DNA of 64,000 bases. Origin: Undaria pinnatifida (lineage: Eukaryota; Sar; Phaeophyceae; Laminariales; Alariaceae). Both the position numbers and the translations under genes were made by a program. The DNA is taken from NCBI GenBank assembly GCA_012845835.1, contig JABAKD010000012.1:6229344-6293343 (forward strand), in the 5' to 3' direction. Position 1 is the stretch's first letter. Every line of letters begins with the position of its first letter. Under the pieces are notes generated by a model that searched no databases, was not told the origin of the DNA, and was given only the letters and a program-made list of their open reading frames with translations. Shown here piece by piece: positions 32,763-45,843 of the stretch.

Positions 32763-33344
32763 ATGGAGGCCACCGCGCGCGTTAGCGGGGACTCCGCTAC
32801 CACCATAACGCCACCTACTCCGCCATCATCTGGCGGTTCTCCGCCGTCATCAGGCGGTTCAGCACTGTCAGCAGCATCGTCACCATCGATGTCACCAGCA
32901 TCGTCTCCATTGCTGCCATTCCCATCACCTCCATCGCCGTCCCCAGCGTCAACTCCTTCGCCGTTGACTGTGTCACCTCCGCCGTCATCAAGCGGTGCTT
33001 CGCCGTCATCAAGCGGTGCTGCGCCGTCATCGGGCGGTCTTCCGCCGTCGCGAGGCTGCGCTCTGTCATGGGGAGGTTCAGCACCATTTGCACCCGCGTC
33101 ATCCATTCCGCCGCCAACTTCACCACCTCTACCACAGTCCGGAGCGTCATCGCCATCACCTCCGCCGCCGTCAGCCGCGTCACCCCCAACGCCGTCGGCC
33201 GCACCACCACCTCCGCCGTCATTTAGAGGTTCAGCAAAAACGTCGTTCGTCGGCTCCATCCTGCATTCCAACACAATTACCGAAACGTATAGGCGGGCGA
33301 TGGGTACGTCTGAAGCACCAGCAGCCAGCCATCGAAATTGTTGA
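32763..33344 (+). CDS. Ser/Pro-rich 193-codon frame with 9-bp periodicity, unit A
   Basis: The frame starts at an ATG and reads as PPSSGG and PPPPSAASPP-type low complexity. It arises from a degenerate 9-bp repeat of the type CGCCGTCAT. The same repeat keeps a 247-codon Gly/Asp-rich frame open on the minus strand (32,639-33,382) and two further frames, so the true strand cannot be decided. Comparing with unit B (48,351-48,932), about eight residues differ on this reading and about nine on the opposite reading, so neither strand looks protected. If real, it would be a disordered or wall-type protein, but that is speculation. Confidence 0.25.
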   Translation: MEATARVSGDSATTITPPTPPSSGGSPPSSGGSALSAASSPSMSPASSPLLPFPSPPSPSPASTPSPLTVSPPPSSSGASPSSSGAAPSSGGLPPSRGCALSWGGSAPFAPASSIPPPTSPPLPQSGASSPSPPPPSAASPPTPSAAPPPPPSFRGSAKTSFVGSILHSNTITETYRRAMGTSEAPAASHRNC

Positions 33345-33669
33345 GGACTGCATTCACCGCCTCCTATACCATTAAACCACAATTAAAACGTGGTACTATT
33401 ATTTATATTAGCACCAACGCGAGCACTCAAGCATATTTAAGCCTGATGCCTCTACCCTTGAAATACAGGCAGTGCATGACAAAAGGAGAAGATTGCTTTG
33501 CGTAAAAACAAATCGTCCCTACGACTAACCCGCTATGCACGCACAGTATACACTGTACGGTACACTTGTTGCTTGAACGTAGCGAAGCTCTACGCTTGGT
33601 CGACGTGGTCCATCTGTTGGTTTCAAACAACACACTCCCATTTGTTTCGTGTTCCGAGGGTGCTGAAGC

Positions 33670-34564
33670 TAGAGGTGTTGCCCGACGAGTACCCGTCTTG
33701 AACGGGTAGCCGCTAATTTCGGGGAAAAAATACCCGGGTACTCGCGAGTATTTCGGCGATTATGGGCGGGTACCCGGGTACCCGTATAACATCCGGGTAC
33801 CCGGCTAACAGACGGGTACCTTGATACCCAGAACATTATTTCTCATCAAGTTCGGTCCTTAAAGTTTGCTACGAATTAACTACTACGAATAAACTCGTAA
33901 GGGAGATAGTTGTGGTGATGCAAAGGGTACAGGATTCGGCATAACAACTCTGCACAAGTAATGATTTCCATACACCAGTAAAACAGACTACTCGTACGCG
34001 ATTCTAAAGCATCCTAGATATGTATGTATGCGTTTGTGGGTTCAAAGCACAGGCGGATGAGGCGAGGCGCGAGACAGCATTTTCATTTTGAAAAGGGTTC
34101 CCTGGACAATATCGTACGAAATAGTGCCCAGGGGACGTGATTTACGGCATGATAAGTTGCCATGCCCGGGATTTCGAATGTCATCTAACGAGTACCCGAG
34201 TACCCGGCACCCGGGAACCCGTTTCAACCGGGTACCCGGATATCCGGGGCCCAAATACTCGGCGAGTATGAACTGCTACTCGTATAGGCCACAGTGACGC
34301 GTGAGGCATGACACCACATTTTCATTTTGAGAAGGATTTCCTGGAGAATATCGTACGAAATAGTACCCAGGGGACGTGATTTAGAGGATGATAAGTTGCC
34401 ATGCCCGGGATTTCGAACGTAATCTGACGAGTACCCGGGTACCCGGGTATCCGGAGCCCAAATACTCGGCGAGTATGAAGTGCTACTCATACCCATGACG
34501 CGTATTAGCAAGCCGGGTAATACTCGCGAGTAGCCGGGTAATTGGTAAAAGGGTAACACCTCTA
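33670..34564. mobile_element. hAT-like non-autonomous DNA transposon (MITE), unit A
   Basis: The ends are inverted repeats: TAGAGGTGTTGCCC on the left and the complement of TAGAGGTGTTACCC on the right. They are flanked by a near-perfect 8-bp target duplication, GCTGAAGC (33,662-33,669) and GATGAAGC (34,565-34,572). The 895-bp body has no coding frame. It holds many GGGTACCCG/CGGGTACCCGGGTA palindromes plus a roughly 240-bp internal direct repeat (TTTTCATTTTGA at about 34,080 and 34,320). An 8-bp duplication with a (T/C)AGAGGTG-type end is typical of the hAT superfamily. P1 preserves the empty site. Confidence 0.8.
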
Positions 34565-35024
34565 GATGAAGCACAACAGATCCTTCACAGGCACCTACGC
34601 CGCATGGGTTCGACGATCGCCGCATGGGTTCGATGATCGCTCACTCCGATGGCCCTGTCTATGGGGAGGTTGGAACATCCGCGAGACATCGTTTTGGCTG
34701 CGCCTCATGCAACAACCCGCCACCAAAAATCGTACCCGTTCAAGTCATACAGCTGTACCCAAACAAATGCGATGCATCATCTCGTCCACGCAAAGCTTCA
34801 GATATCTGAAGTCAGGGTATGGTGAGGATGACGCAAGCTGACATCTGGTCAAACAGAAAAACACTGGCTAGGCCTCTTTCAATCAGATACATATCCCAAC
34901 CTCGTTTGGTGTTTTCCGTCCATCATTGAGCGCAGATGAACTTCTTTCCTTGCAACCCGTCAAATACAATTTTCATCACCACACCACGTTTATCCCGATT
35001 ATCTGCAGAAAAGTGCGGACTTAC

Positions 35025-35658
35025 CCTGAACCGTCTTGGCCGCCTCCACCACGTCTCGTACTTACATCACCCTCTCCACAATCCCCACCCTGCCCGCATT
35101 CTCCCTCGTCCTCTCCACCTCGGCCGCCTCCCTCGCTTCCTCCGTCCTCCGCGCCTCCCCCGCAGTACCCAACTCCCGTGTCTTCCTCATCCCCCTCACG
35201 TCCCTCGCTCCCCCCCCCGTCTCCCTCGCCCCCTCTCCCGCCACCCCCGCTGCCACCGCCTTCACTGACTTCACCATCTCCACCAGCAGCGCCAGAGACG
35301 GCAGCAGCACCGTCAACACCAGCACCACTAGCACCACTACCAACACACCAGCACGAACGCAAACAGCAGCACCACGAGGGGAAGGTATGGCACGAAACCC
35401 AGTCCCCGAGACCGCCTGCGTAGCTGGAATCTTGGAGTCGGCTCGCCCCGACGCTTCAGGGTCCTCTCGAGAGCAGCTCTCACTGCCATTGCACTTCGTC
35501 GCATCTGTCGCATCCTCGCGGTCTGTCTTAAGAGTCACCTCGCGAGGGATGGTGGTGCCAGGAACCCTCTTCGTGGAACCAACACGAGGCGCAAGCGACG
35601 GTACCGAGCCCTCTGCCTCCTCCACGCCCCCTGAAGGGCCCCCGCTGACCTTCCGCAC
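35025..35658 (-). pseudogene. Damaged copy of the membrane-helix exon, A/B junction
   Basis: This is the counterpart of 50,588-51,080. One base fewer near 35,340 fuses a different upstream frame to the hydrophobic run, and a TAA replaces a Glu codon late in the charged stretch (near 35,062). The donor GGTAAGT beside 35,024 is preserved. Confidence 0.35.
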
Positions 35659-36369
35659 GGGCTATGGGGTACATCGCGGGGCATGTACCGTGGGAGGCCG
35701 GAGGAAGACGACAAGTGACTGCTGGTCAGTGGCGGCATTTAAAAACACGCTGCAAATACGAGAAACAATATCGAATACTCTCTTGAGTAGTGGGCGTTTG
35801 TTGTCACCCTGATCGGCACCAGATCGAACGAATCTTTGGTGCAAGGCGAAAACTCCATGCGTGCGCGCGAAATAGCTGACGACCACAATGTCCAACAATC
35901 CCTACCGTACAGAAAAAAACTATCATAGTGGGTTGTGATTAAACCTCCACGTGAAAGCGTACGGGTGATTAACGTCAAATACAATCCAAAGGGGAACATA
36001 CCCCCATTCCTGTCATGCCTACTGGTTGGCTACCGCCGATTCTGTTACCCCCATTCCTGTCAAAGCTACTGGACAAGTCATTGTGTTGGCTACCGCCAAT
36101 CCTGTTAATAGGTGTCACCAGCGAGACTGTGACGAATCTGATGATGCTTGCTACCCACTTCCAGGCGTCATTGCACGACATTCGGTCAGCGTCAGAGCGT
36201 CAATGGTGACAAATGCAAACAAACATCAGACTCTATGCACATTGATCATGTTAATAAACAATTCTCACTATAGCCTGGCATCATCAGAGAAAGGTCGACC
36301 GCGCGCGAGTTCCAAAATGTTTGAGGAGCGCTTTACATTTAAACACGGTCGACTCTTGCGGCACCCCAT

Positions 36370-39300
36370 GCAATATTGACCAGTCTCACCTTCCCCGACG
36401 GTGCGCCACCAGAACCCCGCCTTGGGGAAGAAATCAAAAACCCCGTAGCCCAACCGCTTCTTGCGACCTCTCCGTTGGGCCGCGAAACCCTCCCCTCAGT
36501 GTTCCTTCCTTCTCCTCCCCCTCCTCCCCCCCCCCCCTCCTGTCCCTCGGCCAGCGCTTGCTGCTTGCGTCCCCTCTGTGGCCACACTGACCACTGAGCC
36601 CTCAGCTACGCCTCTCACCACCGAAGATGACGCCGTCACACCGCCGCTACCGCCTGTCACTACATCACTGGACGCCGCGGACACACGATTCGACCTGCAC
36701 CAGGTATATGATATCGAGCCAAGCTATTGTTAGTGCGTACGGGCAAAGTTGGCGATGTACTGCCTTAGGCGTGTGCGCACAGCATCCTTCCCCTCTTTTC
36801 GTCTACAGAGGGTGTTGAAACGCAACATACCCTTCAGAGGCACCCACGGCACGCTTGGTTTGACGATCGTTCACCCCGTGACAGTGTCTATGAGGAGGTT
36901 CGAACAACCACTTCGTAGCGTCTTCGCCGACACTGCCGCTGCGCCTCATGCGTCAAGTCACCTCCAAAGCAGTCAAGGTTCAGTACCCGAGGGATGAGTG
37001 TGAGGTGGTAGAGATGATTACAGCCTAAATTACACAAACTCGCTACAGCCATCCTTGTGCGAGGAACGGTGCAAGTATCCAAACGGAAGCTACGTCAACG
37101 ATGACACACCTTGGCATCGACGAAGCTTCAACAGGTCTGCTGGTCTTGCCGCTTCCGTCACCCGTCGAAGTCATTCCGTCGCCGCCGATACTCCCGCTGC
37201 CTCCGTCACTGCCACTTAAGGACGGGGTGTTGCTCGACACCGGCTATGGGGTACATCGTCGGGACATGCGTCACGGAAGGCCGGAGGAAAAACAGGCGAC
37301 TGCTGGTCAACGGCGGCGACACAAGCAAGATCCAACAATCTTATCCGTACAGAGAAAATTGTCGTGGACCTGGTGGGCGCCACTTCGAACTACGATAGTC
37401 TTCGGCATGAGACGCAAGCTCGACACGGTTCACGTACGCGCGCAATAGAAAATTGACATATCCAAAACTGGCCAGGCTTACCAGAATCAGAACGGGTATC
37501 GATGACAACTCTACGTGGAGGCGTACGGGAGATTACGGCATGATGAAGTCTAAAGGGAAAAATCCCCCCCATTCCTGTCGATGCTACTGCATGAGGGAAT
37601 ATTTATAACATCTCTTCTGGGACCCAAGTACAGCAACCTGCAACCAAACCCACGACAAGGGGGTATCATCAATGGTCCAGGAAGAGCGTGCACCACCCCG
37701 ACTATCACCATCCTGGGTCGCGTGGTACAGCTCCTTGCACTGCACTTCCGGCCAACACCCTACCCCGGCAGCCAGGGCTGCTTCGGGTTGCACTGGCGCA
37801 TGCTATTAATAGGACTACTACGGAAGGCCATAGCAATTACAGTATGAGCCACGTTATACACCAAAACCTATGTATTCCCCTGTTTTTCATAACCATATTA
37901 GGTCCCTCTTACTACATACCCCCGTCCTGTTTTGCATAACCATAGTCGGTCCTGATTACTACGTTTCCCAGCAACAATAGTACCGTCGAGGTGCATCTAC
38001 TTTTCCCACTACCCGCATCGGCAAAAAAAAAAAGTGAAACCCGATGAACGATGCAATATCCTATGGCCTGAGTAAAATAATCGGAAATAAGTGTAAATCA
38101 CGACGATATCGGGTGCGGTCATGGACAACATGGTCCAGCTCCAACGAAAGAAGGACAAGGGAGAGAAGAAGGACAAACCACGAGCGGGCAAAGTCGACGG
38201 GCGAGGGGGCAGGAGGAGGACGAGGCGCAGAGGTTGTGGGGTATGCTGTACGCCGACGATGCGGGCATCGTATCGCGATCACCAGGAGGTCTGGAAAAGA
38301 TGATGACGGTGATCGTGACTGCGTGCTCGGAGTTCGGGCTTACGGCCTCCGAGGCCAAAACGGAGATTACGTGCCTGCAGACAAAATAATGCGGGGAAGC
38401 TGTCGTTCGACATCACTGCAGCCGGTCAGGTATACAACAAACGATCGAATGTTTTTCCTTGGATGGGGCTATCAGCGCAGATAGAGAGCTCAGCGTCGAG
38501 ATGACGCGGCGTCTTCAGAGCGCCTGGGCGCGCTTCCAGCGGGGTAAGATGGTAACCTATGACCGCCCGGGTGCGTGCTTACGGCTGAAGGTGCGGATGC
38601 TGAACGCCGAGGTGATTGAGGCACCACCCTAAGGGTGCGTGGCATGGAGCCCGAACAAGCCTGACTACGACATGCTGCGACAGGTTACCCACTCCATGCT
38701 TGTTCGATGCCTCGACTGGCGGAAACGGACATGCGAAGACCAAACCCTCTCGTAGGCCGACGCGCTTGCCAAGGCCGACTCCGAGAGCATAGAGGCGACA
38801 GTGCGGAAACGGAGGACGTTGTTTGCGCGGTTCGTGACACGTATGGGGGAGGAGCGTCTGCCCCGGAAGGGGATGTTGGGGGAGCTGGATGGGGGTAAGG
38901 GCTACTCAGGGGGGCAAGAGAAGGGTGCGCCTGGAGGAAGGTACGACACAATTTGGCATGACACTTGAAGGGCAGCAAAACAGGCTGCACAGAAGGTAGG
39001 CAGATGGTTTCGACGGGCTGAGGAGGGGGCAGAGGCATTCATGCGGAAACGGCATGACGCAGAGAGTTGCAGAGCTGCAGAGCGACACGCGAAAGACCGC
39101 GGCAGCGCCACCCATCGTCGGCATCTCTACGCAGCGCGGGTGGAGGCGGGGGGGGGGGTTGGGGAGAGGGGAGGGGGGGGGGCGTCCTGCCCAAGAGACT
39201 GAAGTCTGGGTCTAGCCATCATCATCTTGACTTTTGTGTGCCTTCCCATGGCCGTAAGTAGCTAGCGTAAGGCCGCCCGGACTTCTTCGCCTCGCTGTGT

Positions 39301-41420
39301 TCTCCCCCCAGTGCCCTTCATGCACTTGATGCCTATGTACCCAAGCCGTTTTCAGTCGGTTTCTAGGATATTTTTTTATGGTGTTTGTTCCTTTCCTTTC
39401 CTTGTTTCCTCTTCTTTTATGTTTTTTCCTTTCTTTTGTTATTTTCCAATTAACTTGGGTATTTCGTGCGCATGCATATTGATAGCATTGGCTGGTTGGT
39501 TGGCTGATATCTGTTGCCCCCCCCCCCCCTGCAGGCGAGCTCGCGTATACATTCATTTACTTCATGTAATGTATACGTGGTTGTCTTATTCCCAATTTAG
39601 TTGGCTTATATCGGAGGTGTACTTTTGTTGTTTTCTTGGTAGCGCTGTGTAGCTTACCTTACCTCGCTGCACCCCCGCTGCTGGCGAGTCTACGTAAGTT
39701 ATTACATACGTACTGTTTTCCTTGCTTCGTTTTCTACTTCTCCACGTGTTTTCGTCTTTTTCTCCCTTGTTACTAGTTTGCTTTTTTTCCCCTCGGACTT
39801 GTACATTGGTTTGGTTTCCTGGGTGGTACCCGGTTTAGTCGGTTTTACCTGAAAGTTTTGAAACGTATGACCGAGAATGGGCCTGGCACGTACGTACGAT
39901 TACTTCCGATTTCATTTTTACATTTTTTGGCGGATGCATGACTTGTTTCAACTATGAGATATACGTGCATCAGTTTGAGTTCGTTTTATTTTTCCCCGGG
40001 ATATTCTTCCGCTGCAGAGATGACTGGAGCCTGTCCTGTGACCACGGACTTGATCATGCGAGTTAATGTAAGGACAACAACAACAACAACAGCAGCAGCA
40101 TTTAGTTGAGGAGCCCCGCCAGTAAGAAAAGTATGGAAAAAAAGAGGTACTGTATCCCTATCGTGGTACGCGTCTAATCCCCACTTGTATTCCACCATGC
40201 TTCCCCGTGAAGGCCGATTATGGCCAGGCAATGTCGGTAGCAAGACTGTGGTGAAAGCTGGCGATGCTGGCGCTGCAGGCCAACCTCGCCGAAGTGCTAT
40301 TATCCGACAACGAATAGCGTCGACGTATCAACGGTGGCCAATGCAAACAAACACCAGACCGAATGGGCCTTGATGATCGACGAAGATATTGTCACCAACG
40401 CCTATTAATAGCGGCTTTAGAAGCCGGGTATCCGCCATAACCGCAGAACGATCCAATAGCGTTCTTGCTTTTCAACACCGTTAACAAGCAGGAGAGCGGA
40501 CAAGCTACACACCCTACGCACGGTAGATCCAGGATTCCAGCTGCCTGCTACAGAATGGTGTTGATCGAATAATCTCAACACAATACTCCACCCTGGAGTA
40601 CGGTATCATGAAACGACCCATCATATTCAGCCCTTAGACACGACATGAGCTGATTTAGGACTATTGCTGTATAACACGCATGAAAGACACACCCTTACAT
40701 TAACTTCCGAGTCCATGTTCTCCAAAACGAGGCGGAAACACGTAATGAAAGCGGTCGTTTTGGAAATACTTCATCGAGATTTGTCCGTAGACGCATCGAT
40801 CGGCGCTTTCACTCTCCCCGTTGCCGAGAATAATCTCCTTGGAATTTTGTCCAAGAGGGTGTGTTATCTTGCGGGTTATACGGTACTAGGCGGCGACGGA
40901 AGTAGACTGCATGTAACGCCGACCAGCCAGGAAAAATTGGTCAAGGTCACACACCCAAAGGAACAAAATGGACCAGGCATAGGTACATAAGAGTATTATT
41001 ATGCTGTACACCCGGGGAGGCCTTACCTCTGGTCATTTCTGTAACCAGCATTCGGCAAGCCATACCCTTGGGAACGATATAAAAATCACATTGGCATTTT
41101 AGTATCAGTTCAAACGCGAAGTGTTTCAGCAGAGCATGACGTAGAAGTCACCACCATCTCCGTCACACACTCTCGTATGCACCCAGGAAGCTTCGGCCAG
41201 TGTACTCCATGTATAGCTCAGATACCGGTACTTGCAGTAGTATAGAGTTTTCTTGAATATCCACATCATAGCACCAGCAAGACACACTAACTCCACTACG
41301 ACAACAGGAGTTCAATCCGCGCAGAACAGCAGTATCCGAGAACGACAACCACGCTCCAAGCAAAGGTGCAGGGCATGTCCGAACAAATAACGATCGACTC
41401 TCACGATAAGTCACGCAATG
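36370..41420 (+). pseudogene. Block P1 of unit B
   Basis: This is colinear with 20,854-25,860. The Pro-rich exon-like segment (36,376-36,733), the VYEEV segment (about 36,885), the YGVHR segment (37,245) and the post-LINE part (about 40,250-41,420) are all present, with the same frame breaks. Confidence 0.6.
38103..40105 (+). mobile_element. Non-LTR retrotransposon 3' fragment, unit B
   Basis: This is very close to the unit A copy, with YADD at 38,249-38,260, the same in-frame stops and the same 8-bp loss. The (CAA)n tail is one unit shorter (about 40,073-40,100). Inactive. Confidence 0.85.
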
Positions 41421-44030
41421 TAGAGCAGTCTCACCGTCGCCGGGGAGGCGCCACCAGAAGTTGTCCTCGGCGAAGTAAGTAAGAAGCCGGACGCCCAACT
41501 TGTTTTGGCGCCCTGTCCGTTACGCCCCGAAAACCCGCTTCCACAGTTTCCTCTTTCTCCTCCTCTTCCCTCCCCTCGCCCCTCCACTCCCCGTGGTCCG
41601 CGATCAGCACAATCCGCGACAGCACCGCCCGAAGCCGCGCTGGCCGCTGAGACCCCAGCCGCGCTTCTCCCCAATGAGAACGAACCCTCTCCACAGCCGC
41701 CATCTACTCCAACCTCAGCGGGCGCTGACGACAGGTGCGTCGACCTGCACGTGGTATCGGGACATTCTGCTGTCAACGCGTACGGGCGCAGATATTTGGC
41801 GACGTGTTGCTCATGTTGCATTCGCACAGCATACCTTCTCTACAAGTTTAAGCGTTAACAGATCCGTCCGAAACACGGACGGCACGATTGAACCGACGAC
41901 CGTTCACTTCGATGGCCGCGTGTATGAGAAGGTTTGAACGACCGCTAGCGACGTTATCATCACTACGCCTGCGCCTCATGCGTTAGACCGAGGCCAATCC
42001 GGTCAACATTATGTACATGAAGGATAAGTTGCAACGTTGTAGAGATGCATACAGACGGCCAAAAACAGTCATACCCGCTACACCTGCCCTTGTGCAAGGT
42101 GTAAGCACCCCTCAACCGAAGCTACGTCAGCATTTACCTGGCTGTCGGCGACGAGCCAAGGAGCTTGTCAGTCTTCACGTTTCCGTCACCCACCGAGCTA
42201 ATCTCGTCGCCACCGACACCTCCGCTCCCCCCACCACTACTACCGAATGGCGCGGTGTTACCTGACACGGGCTATGGAGCACATCATCGGGGCACACGTT
42301 ACGGGAGGCCGGAAAAAGAGAACAGGCGACTGCTGGTCAGCGGCGTTGGAACAAGGACGCTAGCACATTCCAATAGTCTTATCCGTATTGAGAAACTGAA
42401 ATTGTTGTCGCCCTAGTGGGTGCCAGCTCGAACCAGTCCTCGGCACGGGACAGAACCTCGGCACGTTTGACGCACGAGTGGAACGGTACGGTAACGAGCC
42501 AGGATAACTACCGGTAAGCTGAAGACACAGCCATAGAGAAGGAGCTGTCACGAAGCGGAGAAGGAGCAGTCACGAAGCGGACGGGGTACGATAATGGAGT
42601 CCTGCGTTTTACATACATGCAGGTGTAATTTGTACTACTGTTGCCTGACGATCTCAAGAACAAATGCCCTGGGGAACGAAGTGCAAGTCAACTGTGAGCT
42701 TTACCCACCGACTTAATCGCGAAGAGGAAGGCGTTTGTCTCTGAAAAACGCCTGATGTAGACGTCACTCCCATCTCCTCAACACACTATCCCGCATCCAG
42801 GAAGCTTCAACCGGTATACTCTATACCAGTATAAGGAGCATCTTGCATCGCCTGATCGATTGATGTTCGACATGATCATGCATATCCGGGTCGCACAGCT
42901 CCAGGCACCCGCGAAAGAGTGCACCTCACGTGGCAATTCTTGTCCAATGATTGGACACCTCAGCCAGTTGACGAACATCCTACAGGCCATATTGTTTTCG
43001 ACAGAGGGCGTACTAATACGAGGTTGGGCAACCTAATGCGACAGCCAACAGCAGCGCAGGCGCAGAGCGCAGACAGCGACAGCACACATGCACACATGCG
43101 GAGGAGAGTCAATTCCCTCCTTCCCAAAGAGCAATCCTTCCCAGGGCGCATGAAACTGCTATATTTGACGTCCAAATTTCGAATGAAAAACCATGACACC
43201 CTCGAAAGGAAATCGTGTTACAGGTTACAGCGTTACACAGCGGCGTCTTTGCATCATGCCATACCACTGCGAACCTGAGGTGTGCCTATGAGGGTCCGTG
43301 GTTCTCAAGCAGTGTACACGACCACCAACAATCCCACCACGGCCTGTAATGATGTACCAGGTAGTTTTGGGACGATCAGACAGACGTTCTATTGAGGAAT
43401 GAGTTGGTGAAAGGTTCGACGACGGTCCCCCGGAAATGCCGCCCGAGCCGCTAGCCTCGTAACGGCCCGACGGAGGGAAAAATATGCACATTATATGCGT
43501 AAATATACTCAAAACGTGCGCCTGTTTGCTGCTCTTTTTACCGTCTGTTACGTAGGCATGAACGTGTGAAGAAACATGGCAAAAGGGTGCCTCAGCAGTT
43601 TTCTTTCGTCTACGGCGACAAATGCTCGCTCAAAGAAAACGCCTGCGGCGAAACGAATCAATTATGTTTTCCTGCTCCTTCGGCAACAATACACGCGCAC
43701 ATTTGTTTTCGCCTACAAAGAAAAAAATGAAACACGTGCGGAGTTCATAAACAAATTTGCGGCGTTCGGCTTCCTAACAACTTTGCTGAGAAGTGTCGTC
43801 AGTCGACGGGTATTTTCGGGAGGGGTACTGTTAGTTCGTCTGCAGAAAAGAAAAGGTGGCCGAAACAAAGGGGGGAAAGTGTGGCCATAAGCGGTACACT
43901 CCAGGAGTTCAATATAATTAATGGTACATAGCAGAATCCCCCCCCCCCCCCCCCCCTCGCCCAAAGTGGCCAGAAAAGGGGCACGTACGTACGTGTTCGT
44001 TTGCACCTCACTTTACTGTAAAAAATCATA
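41421..44030 (+). pseudogene. Block P2 of unit B
   Basis: This matches 25,861-28,430. The Pro-rich segment is at 41,449-41,720, the HxDGRVYEKV segment near 41,908 is followed by the same stop, and the YGAHHRG segment is at about 42,270. A poly-C run near 43,937 differs in length from unit A. Confidence 0.6.
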
Positions 44031-45179
44031 CCTGTGCTCGATATTCGAGTGGAATATCGCTGGCAAGTGGTAGCACAGGCCTGCGCTGGTAGTGGTCAAA
44101 CTACTTTTTGGCGTTTGGAACTCAAAGAATACGTTTCATGTTGAAAGTAGCCCCTTGTGGACAAAAAAGGTAAGAGAAGGTAGAAACGGGAGGAAGAAAA
44201 CAGGAGGACATGGTGTAAAGGAGATACGAGACCAGGAGCTGTAGGGATGTGCAAGAGTATCCAACGCCTGACGTGCTCGAGACTCGTTCAGGAAATAGAG
44301 AGGTGTTCTTGATTATCATTGCCGGAGACCCGTGTCAGAGGTAGAAGTACGTGTCGCGAAGTGAAGAAGCAGTCCTGCCGACGACGCCACTTGCAAAGGA
44401 GATACAACACCAGGTAGGGATGCAGGAGTATCCAACGCTCGACGTGCTCAAGACTCGTCAAGGTGATTATGACGTTGTTCTAACTTATCTGTGACACCCT
44501 GATACTTTTTGGTGGCGTGACCATAATCTAGTTCAACCGTATAACTTTATCTAGCACTGTGGAAGAGACGTGCTTGGAAAAAACAACTATCTCATGTTCG
44601 TAGCACCTAAGTGACACAAAAAATAAATCATAACATAGTTAGGCTAGAGATTGGAGGCCTATTTTGACCCAAAAAAACGGCAGGCTATTCGGATCGACCA
44701 GCCAAAAAAGACTTAAAAATTCTGAAAAAGTAAAACTACCGCCATGCCCCTAACTTCTTGGTTTTAGTGGAGGTGCACAGAGAACTTGTTTTGTGGTTTA
44801 TCTCGGAGCTGGAGATGATTTCAATACTGACATCATACAGACACCTCACACAGGCACATGCCGTTGGGATGGCGTCTTTTTTTTAGCAAAGGAGTACAAA
44901 TTCACGTTTTTATAGACGGAAAGGTGCGGAAAAACATGCTTTCCTGTGGTTTCTGCCTCTTGCTTACATGACGTTCTTTAAGTAGTGCCAAATATAACGC
45001 CATGCCCTGCATTGGGATGTGCACTATACAGCAAAACAAACCCCGCTCGAATGGAGGTAGTATCCGTAGAGAAAAAGCGAACGGAAAATCGGCCCTTCAG
45101 TCACTTTTTGGGGCACCACGACAATCGATTTCGTGATGGTAATTCGAAAAAACCAGAAAGAACCTCGAGAAAGGGCAAA

Positions 45180-45809
45180 CGAAAAAAATTGTCCAGGTGA
45201 ACTGGGGGGCATATCTGCAGCGCACGGTGTCGACACGCGGCTCGCTGCTGCTGCTGCTCCTTCCGCGCTCAGGATGGGCAGGAGAAATATGATGATAAAG
45301 AACACAAGTTCCACGACACCAGCAGCAGCAGTATTTGGAGCAAGGCTGGTTCATCGATACCTGGCACGAATCTGGACAGGATTGTAACGATTGTTTGGTT
45401 ATCATATTTACATATCAACGCTTCTTACATTTCCGGCCAAATATGATTTCTCGATACAAATCGTAGGTGATTTTATCTTGTGCCGCTCTGCAACTTCGCA
45501 CGACAATCGTGTGTCGACCCACACTTTGCTGCTGCTGCTGCTGCTGGGGGGAAGACATACTGATACCGAACACGACAAGATTCGTGACCAGTCGGTGGCA
45601 TTTGCAGCAGCAGCAACAGGAGGCAGGGGCAGGATGGTTTGTAGAAGCGTTGGTTCATTGATACCTGGTATGATACGAGTATGATACGAGTTCAAATATT
45701 AGGTCTAGACTAATTTTGCATGTTTTGTCTGGTTTCTCGATACCAGGTAGGTGATTTCGTGTTTTTCCTCAACGCTATTTTGCACGATAAGAGTGTGTTG
45801 ACCCGGGCG

Positions 45810-45843
<34 letters not shown>

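Larger units (their letters stand above)
20015..35536 (+). repeat. Tandem array unit A (about 15.5 kb)
   Basis: The sequence from 20,015 recurs at 35,537 and 51,103 in the same orientation, with the offset drifting between about 15,520 and 15,590 because of small indels. Order within the unit: end of block P0, block P1 with a LINE insert, block P2, a CTG/CAG cluster, a minus-strand gene candidate, a Ser/Pro frame, then the start of the next P0 with a hAT-like insert. The unit boundary is arbitrary and set here by the gap edge. Confidence 0.9.
33600..36260 (+). pseudogene. Block P0 across the A/B junction: third paralogue, carrying inserts
   Basis: Flanking an inserted hAT-like element, the sequence CCGAGGGTGCTGAAGC / ACAACAGATCCTTCA lines up with P1 GAGGGTGTTGAAACG / CAACATACCCTTCA. 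Next come HSDGPVYGEVG and CASCNNPPPK (34,630-34,740), then an extra segment of nearly 800 bp not found in P1 or P2, then TPPEGPPLTF and YGVHRG (35,620-35,680) and the common GGAGGCCGGA / TGACTGCTGGTCA marker. The tail (about 36,000-36,260) has two direct copies of a CCCCCATTCCTGTCA module. The end of a further P0 copy opens unit A at 20,015-20,760. Confidence 0.55.
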
